This document shows positions 7,165 to 11,624 of a DNA stretch of 11,624 bases, piece after piece. Position 1 is the stretch's first letter, and the number at the start of each line of letters is the position of its first letter. The translations under genes were made by a program, and so were the position numbers. The notes beneath the pieces are model-generated. The model saw nothing but the letters and a program-made list of their open reading frames with translations, did no database searches and had not been told where the DNA came from. This stretch comes from JALUUH01 sp964636675. GTDB taxonomy: Bacteria > Pseudomonadota > Gammaproteobacteria > S012-40. Where the stretch lies: the NCBI GenBank assembly GCA_964636675.1, contig CAZWUO010000117.1, positions 1-11,624 of the forward strand. Reading direction: 5' to 3'.

Positions 7165-8253
7165 ATGAGAGTTTTACTTCTAAGTAGATACGGACGTCTT
7201 GGTGCCAGCAGTAGATTACGTTCATACCAATATCTTTCTTATCTTGAATCTAGAGGAGTTGAGGTGACGGTTGCCCCATTTTTAGGAGATGATTACGTTG
7301 CTGCTTTATATGATGGTGAAGTGTCGGTTATTAGAGTCTTAAAGTCTTATTTTTACAGGCTCGTAGTTATGTCGCGTTCGAACCAGTTCGATCTAATTTG
7401 GGTGGAAAAAGAGATGTTTCCATGGATACCAAGCTGGATTGAGCGTGGAATACTTTCAAGAAAATCACCTTTGGTCTTGGATTATGATGATGCGCGGTTT
7501 CATTGTTATGATCAACATAGGAATCCATTGATGCGATTTTTGTTGAGAAATAAGATAGACGTTCTAATGAAGCGCGCAGAACTGGTTATAGTAGGAAACG
7601 ATTATTTAGGAAATAGAGCTCAGCTAGCAGGGGCAAAGAAAGTAGAGTGGTTGCCAACTGTAGTTGATCTATCCCGTTACTCAGTATTACCAACGTCGCC
7701 AAAGAAGCAATTAACGATTGGTTGGATTGGAACACCTAACACAGCACGGTATCTTCTGGCGATCAGATCTGCATTAGTGAAGTTGAAACAGTCCCATAAT
7801 GTCAAAGTGGTTGCTATCGGAGCAAATACAGAGCAGCTTTCTGGTCTTCCTATTGATGCGCGAGCATGGTCGGAAGATACAGAAGTAGAAGAGATACAAC
7901 GATTTGATATTGGTATCATGCCATTGCCAGACGAGCCGTTCGAACGTGGAAAATGTGGCTATAAGCTTATTCAGTATATGGCTTGCGGTAAACCGGTGGT
8001 TGCCTCATCAGTGGGAGTAAATTCCGATATTGTGCATGTAGGGATTAATGGATTCTTGGCTAATAGTCCAGATGAATGGTACAAAGCTCTTAAATGTCTA
8101 TGTGAAGACTCAAATTTACGCGAGAAAATGGGGAAAGCAGGGCGGTGCGATGTAGAGGCCCGATATTCGCTACAAGTCGCCGCACCTAGGATGGCAGAGT
8201 TATTGTACTCGGTTGTAAAGACCCAAGTTAACGATAAACTTTTCGAATCATAA
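7165..8253 (+). CDS. Glycosyltransferase, GT4-like (GT-B fold)
   Basis: A 362-residue protein with GT-B glycosyltransferase architecture. The N-terminal half starts MRVLLLSRYGRLGASSRLRS, with the Gly-rich donor-side loop of this group. It is followed by LIWVEKEMFPWIP and LVLDYDDARFH (103-113), where the family often has a DDA/DDD patch. The C-terminal Rossmann half begins near KQLTIGWIGTPNTARYL (181-197) and carries the nucleotide-sugar block IMPLPDEPFERGKCGYKLIQ followed by YMACGKPVVASSVG (271-284). I chose ATG 7165, matching the family M-[RK]-[IV] beginning, over TTG 7159, which would overlap the upstream stop. It acts on the cytoplasmic side of the membrane, adding one sugar to a lipid-linked chain; sugar and linkage cannot be read from sequence. 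Confidence 0.85.
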   Translation: MRVLLLSRYGRLGASSRLRSYQYLSYLESRGVEVTVAPFLGDDYVAALYDGEVSVIRVLKSYFYRLVVMSRSNQFDLIWVEKEMFPWIPSWIERGILSRKSPLVLDYDDARFHCYDQHRNPLMRFLLRNKIDVLMKRAELVIVGNDYLGNRAQLAGAKKVEWLPTVVDLSRYSVLPTSPKKQLTIGWIGTPNTARYLLAIRSALVKLKQSHNVKVVAIGANTEQLSGLPIDARAWSEDTEVEEIQRFDIGIMPLPDEPFERGKCGYKLIQYMACGKPVVASSVGVNSDIVHVGINGFLANSPDEWYKALKCLCEDSNLREKMGKAGRCDVEARYSLQVAAPRMAELLYSVVKTQVNDKLFES

Positions 8254-8283
8254 TTCAATAGTAGCTCAAATGATTAATATATT

Positions 8284-9390
8284 ATGCGTATAGCAGTCAT
8301 ATCCAACACGGCTTGGTATTTACATAACTTTCGTACGAATCTCATGAGTTCTTTAAAACTAGAAGGCCATGATGTGATTGCGGTATCGCCTAAAGATGAA
8401 TTTGCCATGACTATAGAGAAGAGCGGAATCAAACACGTTGAGTGGTGTCTTTCAGGCTCTAGCGTTAATCCAATTACGGAAATAAGAGCGATTTGGCAGT
8501 TATTTAAGTTATTACAACGGGAAAAGATAGATATTGTACTTACCTACACACCTAAAGGAAACATATATGGAAGCATCGCTTCACAAATGGCTGGGGCCGG
8601 AGTTATTAATAATATCTCTGGTCTAGGGCGTGCCTTCGTCAAAGACAGTGTTGTAACTTCTATTGTAAAGTTCCTTTATAGAATAGCGTTTCGTACATCA
8701 AGAAAGGTTTTTTTTCAGAATGAAGATGATTTGCAATTATTTGTAAAGCTAAGAATAGTACGTAAATCCAAAGTAGAGCGGATCCCTGGGTCGGGTGTTG
8801 ATTTAAATAGGTTTGTGCCTCGAAAAGAGGGGGCACTCGAAAGTAACGTTGTGTTTCTGTTAGTCGCAAGGATGCTGTGGGATAAAGGTATTGGTGAGTT
8901 TATTGATGCAGCACGCAGGATAAAGAAAATATACCCTAACACAACTTTTCGTCTTTTGGGTTTTCTTAATGCGGACAATCCATCTTCGATATCTCAAGAG
9001 CAAGTTAGCGCATGGGTTGAGGAAGGTGTTGTAGAGTATTTGGGGTCGACTGGAGATGTAGCACCAATAATTGCGCAATCTAGTTGTGTTGTTCTTCCGT
9101 CATATTATCGGGAAGGTGTTCCACGATCATTGCTTGAAGCGGCAAGTATGGCTATTCCAATTATCACGACCGATTTTCCAGGGTGTAGAGATGCAGTTGA
9201 TCAAGGAATTTCGGGGATTCTCTGTCGTCCGAAAGATGTTGATGATTTGGTAGAGAAAATGTTACTTTTTGTTAGTCTCTCGAAAGAACAGCAACGAGAA
9301 ATGGGAAAGTCTGGTCGCCGTAAAATGGAAAAGGAGTTCGATGAACAGATTGTGATTTATCGCTATCTATCTGTTTTGAATGAGTTCTAG
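8284..9390 (+). CDS. Glycosyltransferase family 4, PglA/WbpH-like
   Basis: A 368-residue retaining GT4 enzyme. The start MRIAVISNTAWYLHNFRTNL and the blocks LTYTPKGNIYGSIAS (86-100) and NNISGLGRAF (109-118) are typical of the PglA-like group that adds HexNAc or related sugars to undecaprenyl-linked intermediates. The C-terminal donor domain begins near GSGVDLNRF (169-177) and LLVARMLWDKGIGEFI (192-207). The E-x7-E catalytic motif is seen as YREGVPRSLLEAASM (Glu267 and Glu275), followed by AIPIITTDFPGCRDAV. The length is normal and the frame intact. The ATG is 30 bases after the previous stop, and there is no strong Shine-Dalgarno sequence before it. It is the last gene of the AT-rich cluster. 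Substrate specificity is inferred only to family level. Confidence 0.87.
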   Translation: MRIAVISNTAWYLHNFRTNLMSSLKLEGHDVIAVSPKDEFAMTIEKSGIKHVEWCLSGSSVNPITEIRAIWQLFKLLQREKIDIVLTYTPKGNIYGSIASQMAGAGVINNISGLGRAFVKDSVVTSIVKFLYRIAFRTSRKVFFQNEDDLQLFVKLRIVRKSKVERIPGSGVDLNRFVPRKEGALESNVVFLLVARMLWDKGIGEFIDAARRIKKIYPNTTFRLLGFLNADNPSSISQEQVSAWVEEGVVEYLGSTGDVAPIIAQSSCVVLPSYYREGVPRSLLEAASMAIPIITTDFPGCRDAVDQGISGILCRPKDVDDLVEKMLLFVSLSKEQQREMGKSGRRKMEKEFDEQIVIYRYLSVLNEF

Positions 9391-9537
9391 TGGGTAATAT
9401 TGACCTGGATATGACCCGATGATTGTTTTTTACGGTTGACGAAGTTAAATATTATTCATTAACAGTCTTCGAATGCAATTATTAGAATTAAGGTCTTTCC
9501 AATTCCTGATTCAAAACCAAATCAACTGGAGTCCATT
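9391..9537. other. Intergenic boundary between AT-rich cluster and rml genes
   Basis: Non-coding, with no good terminator hairpin. TTGAC occurs at 9400-9404 and 9436-9440, but no acceptable -10 lies at 16-18 bases, so I call no promoter. GGAG at 9528-9531 is the ribosome site of rmlA. Base composition and codon choice change here, from strongly AT-rich to more balanced, which makes this a likely recombination boundary. Confidence 0.45.
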
Positions 9538-10416
9538 TTGAGCTACAAAGGAATCATCCTCGCTGGAGGCTCCGGCACCCGCCTTCACCCATTAACCCTC
9601 TCCGTTAGTAAACAACTCATGCCTGTTTACGATAAACCCATGATTTATTATCCCATCGCTACCCATATGTTATCGGGTATTCGAGACATCTTAGTGATTA
9701 CCACACCTCAAGATGCGTCACTTTTTCAAAATCTATTAGCCGATGGTTCCCAATGGGGGTTAAACGTCAGCTACGCCGTACAAGCTGAACCCGAAGGATT
9801 GGCACAAGCCTTCATTATAGGCGAGCAATTTGTGGATCAATCTCCGGTGAGTCTTGTACTCGGTGATAATATTTTCTACGGGCATGGGTTGTCAGGAACC
9901 TTAAAAAAGGCATCTTCACGCAAAACCGGAGCTACAGTATTTGGCTACTATGTGCGTGATCCAGAACGCTATGGTGTGGTGGCTTTTGATCAACAAGGCA
10001 AAGCGATTGATCTAGAAGAAAAACCAAAAATGCCTAAGTCAAATTATGCCGTAACCGGGCTTTATTTTTATGATAACACCGTGGTCGATATCGCTAAAAA
10101 CATCAGGCCTTCCGAGCGTGGAGAGTTAGAAATAACCGATGTGAACAAAGTCTATCTTGAACAAGATCAACTCAATGTAGAAAAACTCGGTCGAGGCACC
10201 GCTTGGTTAGATACAGGAACCCACGATTCCTTACTTGCTGCCGCGAATTATATTCAAATAGTCGAAGAAAGACAGGGGCTAAAAATATCGTGTCCCGAAG
10301 AAATCGCGTATCGCATGGGCTATATCTCTGCGGAACAACTGGAAAAATTGGCGCAACCCTTAGCAAAAAATGGTTACGGCCAATATTTAATGAATTTATT
10401 AAGGAATGAGCGCTAA
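9538..10416 (+). CDS. rmlA: Glucose-1-phosphate thymidylyltransferase RmlA
   Basis: A 292-residue enzyme that makes dTDP-glucose and PPi from dTTP and glucose-1-phosphate, the first step to dTDP-L-rhamnose and other dTDP-deoxysugars. It is full length for the family. It contains the nucleotide-binding GGSGTRLHPLT (10-20), SKQLMPVYDKPMIYYPI (24-40, with the substrate Lys), the metal/sugar site LGDNIFYG (108-115), EEKPKMPKSNYAVTGLYFYD (160-179) and the C-terminal RGTAWLDTGTHDSL (219-232). The start is TTG: there is no in-frame ATG before the conserved KGIILAGG, and GGAG lies six bases upstream. Codon use is less AT-rich than in the upstream cluster. rmlC follows directly at the stop; rmlB and rmlD are not in the window, so pathway completion depends on other loci. 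Confidence 0.96.
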   Translation: MSYKGIILAGGSGTRLHPLTLSVSKQLMPVYDKPMIYYPIATHMLSGIRDILVITTPQDASLFQNLLADGSQWGLNVSYAVQAEPEGLAQAFIIGEQFVDQSPVSLVLGDNIFYGHGLSGTLKKASSRKTGATVFGYYVRDPERYGVVAFDQQGKAIDLEEKPKMPKSNYAVTGLYFYDNTVVDIAKNIRPSERGELEITDVNKVYLEQDQLNVEKLGRGTAWLDTGTHDSLLAAANYIQIVEERQGLKISCPEEIAYRMGYISAEQLEKLAQPLAKNGYGQYLMNLLRNER

Positions 10417-10699
10417 GTGAAAATTATAAAAACGCCATTGCCTGGGGTCATCGTCATCGAGCCTAAAGTATTTGGTGATCAACGCGGTTTTTTCACCGAA
10501 ACCTATCATTACGAACGTTACTCAGAGGCGGGAATAAAATGCCCCTTTGTGCAAGACAATCATTCGCGCTCCTCCAAAGGCGTGTTACGTGGATTGCACT
10601 ACCAGCTTGAACATCCGCAAGGAAAGCTGGCATCAAGTGATGCGGGGAGAGGTCTTGGATGTCGCAGTCGATATTCGTAAAGGATCGCCCACGTTTGGC
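10417..10699 (+). pseudogene. rmlC: dTDP-4-dehydrorhamnose 3,5-epimerase RmlC, frameshifted and 3'-truncated
   Basis: An RmlC remnant, from the cupin-fold enzyme acting third in dTDP-L-rhamnose synthesis. GTG at 10417 follows the rmlA stop with no gap, with AAGGA at 10401-10405. The N-terminal blocks are normal: PLPGVIVIEPKVFGDQRGFF, the TETYHYERY region, then VQDNHSRSSKGVLRGLHYQ with the active-site His, and HPQGKL with the conserved Lys. After GKL the frame breaks at about 10630-10636. Frame 2 continues VMRGEVLDVAVDIRKGSPTF, exactly the family's next strand, so an extra base (or loss of two) is the cause. Homology ends at about 10699 after PTFG, where a minus-strand ATPase gene begins, so the second half of the cupin, including the later catalytic Asp, is gone. 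About 95 of roughly 180 residues remain. Confidence 0.88.
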
Positions 10700-10903
10700 T
10701 TGTATATGCTCGCGTAATAGCGTGGGACGCCGTTTCAGTTCTTCTTCGGTATCAGGGTCTAAAAGAGTGATTGACCAGGAAGTTGTTGTTTCGGCTTGTT
10801 TAGGCACGGAGACCTGTTCTATTAACGTTGTTTTGCCCGTTCCTCGTGGACCAAATAAGAAAAAACTCTTATTTATTGGTGGGTTAATTATACGCCGGTA
10901 CAT
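10700..10903 (-). pseudogene. AAA ATPase (AAA_14/DUF4143-type), N-terminal fragment
   Basis: On the minus strand from ATG 10903, the first 68 or so residues read MYRRIINPPINKSFFLFGPR then GTGKTTLIEQ, a Walker A P-loop at residues 18-26. LLDPDTEEELKRRPTLLREHIQA follows, the usual next segment of AAA_14/DUF4143 ATPases of about 380-400 residues. At about 10700 the homology stops and the frame runs on into antisense rmlC DNA, ending at 10493 without further meaning. Walker B, sensor and the C-terminal DUF4143 domain are missing. CGGAG sits right before the start. It faces away from the second ATPase gene at 11047. These ATPases are often dispersed accessory genes of unknown role. Confidence 0.78.
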
Positions 10904-10989
10904 GCTCCGAGAATGTCGTAGATTTCCGGAATAAAGTCAAGATTTAATATTCACTTGCAGGATCTAGGTAGTACTGTTAAACGCTATAT

Positions 10990-11018
10990 TTGACTTACCG
11001 TCATTTATCGTCCATATT
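10990..11018 (+). promoter_or_regulatory. Candidate promoter for the plus-strand ATPase gene
   Basis: TTGACT (10990-10995), a 17-base spacer and CATATT (11013-11018) resemble -35 and -10 boxes at 5 of 6 and 4 of 6 positions. The predicted start would be near 11025, giving a short leader before GTG 11047. The -10 box overlaps the palindrome at 11006-11044. This is pattern matching only. Confidence 0.33.
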
Positions 11019-11044
11019 GGAATTGCATTCCTAACTGGACGATA
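11006..11044. repeat. Interrupted palindrome, operator-like, just before ATPase start
   Basis: The outer arms TATCGTCCA (11006-11014) and TGGACGATA (11036-11044) are perfect 9-bp inverted repeats. Inside them, GGAAT (11019-11023) and ATTCC (11027-11031) are a second pair, each 4 bases from the outer arm. The two-fold symmetry around TGC at 11024-11026 suits a dimeric DNA-binding protein, or an RNA hairpin covering the start region. It ends two bases before the GTG start, leaving no room for a normal Shine-Dalgarno sequence. No U-run follows, so it is not a standard terminator. Confidence 0.7.
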
Positions 11045-11046
11045 TC

Positions 11047-11572
11047 GTGTTTGTAAACCGTACGCTCGTCAGCACACTTGAAAATGTGACAAAGACATTT
11101 CCTGTCGCTCTGATTACAGGTCCACGCCAGGTAGGTAAAACAACTTTACTCGAAAAATACGCGCCAGCTTCGATGAAATATGTTTCATTGGATTCGTTGC
11201 CGGAGCGTATTCTGGCTCAGGAAGACGCAGCGCTCTTTCTGCAGCGTTATCAGCCACCTGTCATTATTGATGAAATTCAGTATGCTCCCCAGCTTTTTGT
11301 TGCGATTAAAATCGAAGCCGACAAACGCCGCCAGCCGGGTTTGTTTTGGTTAACGGGGTCGCAAAAATTTCATTTAATGCGTCATGTCTCTGAAACCTTG
11401 GCGGGTCGTGTTGCTATCCTTGATTTATTGGGACTCTCCATGGCGGAACAGGTGGGACAAGCAGCGGAATCTAAACCTTTTTACCCACACCTAAATTTCT
11501 GGCGACAGCGGAAAAGCGAGCAAGACCGTTGTCGTTGATGGAGGTCTATCGCAAGATATGGACGGGTTCTTT
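11047..11572 (+). pseudogene. AAA ATPase (AAA_14/DUF4143-type), frameshifted and cut by IS66
   Basis: The N-terminal ATPase domain of an AAA_14/DUF4143 protein: Walker A ITGPRQVGKTTLLEK (23-37), YVSLDSLPERILAQEDAALF, Walker B VIIDEIQYAPQLF (72-84), IKIEADKRRQPGLFWLTGSQ (sensor), and the MRHVSETLAGRVAILDLLGL block (111-130) that precedes the variable C-terminal part. Near 11496-11498 one T appears to be lost. The original frame ends as FWRQRKSEQDRCR and TGA (11536-11538), whereas frame 3 continues FLATAEKRARPLSLMEVYRK and IWTGS, the family's expected continuation. That continuation is cut at 11572 by an IS66-type end. The DUF4143 domain is absent. The start is GTG, or a nearby codon; no Shine-Dalgarno is visible because of the palindrome. 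About 175 of roughly 400 residues remain. Confidence 0.82.
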
Positions 11573-11624
11573 GTAAGCGCCAAACAAACCACAGCATTCC
11601 AATTTATCAATTAACCCCTTAAGC
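11573..11624. mobile_element. Terminal end of a second IS66-family element, continuing past window
   Basis: Begins GTAAGCGCCAAAC, the exact inverted complement of 655-667, and matches that end at 18 of 20 bases before diverging. It breaks the ATPase reading frame precisely at its first base, as an insertion should. The 8 bases before it (11565-11572, ggttcttt) would be one copy of the target duplication. Sequence inside the repeat differs from the inner side of the end at 648-667, so this is probably the left end of the element, with the same orientation as the copy at the left edge. No gene is visible in these 52 bases. Confidence 0.8.

Noticed and set aside
8660..9078. Minus-strand open frames within the second glycosyltransferase gene
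   Set aside because: They are short, overlapping in different frames, and antisense to an intact GT4 gene with conserved motifs.
9400..9464. Sigma-70 promoter for rmlA from TTGACC or TTGACG
   Set aside because: No hexamer resembling TATAAT lies 16-18 bases downstream of either candidate -35.
10493..10700. Minus-strand continuation of the ATPase frame through rmlC
   Set aside because: It is antisense to clear RmlC coding sequence, and its translation has no family features; only 10700-10903 is ATPase-like.
10659..10934. Plus-strand open frame overlapping the minus-strand ATPase fragment
   Set aside because: Its translation is the complement shadow of a recognisable P-loop ATPase start; it has no start context and no recognisable motif.

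Overview
The window is an 11.6 kb stretch of AT-rich bacterial DNA that reads as an accessory surface-polysaccharide (O-antigen or capsule) locus embedded in insertion-sequence wreckage. No gene gives a taxonomic address. The mix of rmlA/rmlC, IS66, IS3 and IS200/IS605 relics and DUF4143-type AAA ATPases best fits a Gram-negative gammaproteobacterium with many mobile elements. That assignment is inference only.

Left edge (1-1420): three nested or abutting mobile-element relics. The 3' part of an IS66-family element carries the end of its transposase and stops at a right terminal inverted repeat at 648-667. Its edge cuts directly into an IS3-family OrfB remnant, which has an in-frame TAG where Trp is expected. 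That remnant runs into a 5'-truncated IS200/IS605 TnpA whose 3' hairpins survive.

Centre (1572-9390): plus-strand polysaccharide genes. In order they are a CapA-like metallophosphatase; an asparagine-synthetase-like enzyme overlapping it by 8 bases; a badly decayed Wzy O-antigen polymerase; a DUF616 (TOD1/MUCI70-like) putative glycosyltransferase; a SAM-dependent methyltransferase with an N-terminal zinc ribbon; and two GT4-type glycosyltransferases. The wzy remnant lacks its 5' half, carries two frameshifts, and is interrupted by a 159-bp MITE. The MITE is an almost fully palindromic element with terminal inverted repeats and a TA target duplication. Removing the MITE plus one TA joins the two wzy halves in frame, so the insertion history can be read from the sequence.

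Right part (9538-11624): rmlA (dTDP-glucose synthesis) is intact and visibly less AT-rich than the centre. The rmlC behind it is frameshifted and cut off at about 10699, where it meets the truncated minus-strand 5' end of one AAA ATPase gene. A second, divergent AAA ATPase gene starts just after a 39-bp interrupted palindrome, is frameshifted, and is ended at 11572 by a new IS66-type end. That end (11573 onward) shares its first 13 bases with the inverted complement of the IS66 end at the left, and matches 18 of 20 overall. The whole 10.9 kb polysaccharide segment is therefore bracketed by two copies of the same or a very close IS66-family element, in a composite-transposon-like layout.

Functionally, the intact genes could supply an activated deoxysugar precursor (RmlA), sugar transfer (two GT4 enzymes and DUF616), methylation, and possibly amidation or aminoacyl-type decoration (asparagine-synthetase-like plus CapA-like). 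With wzy broken, rmlC broken, and no wzx, rmlB or rmlD in view, this stretch alone probably cannot make a polymerised glycan. It looks like a cluster in decay, or one that depends on genes elsewhere.
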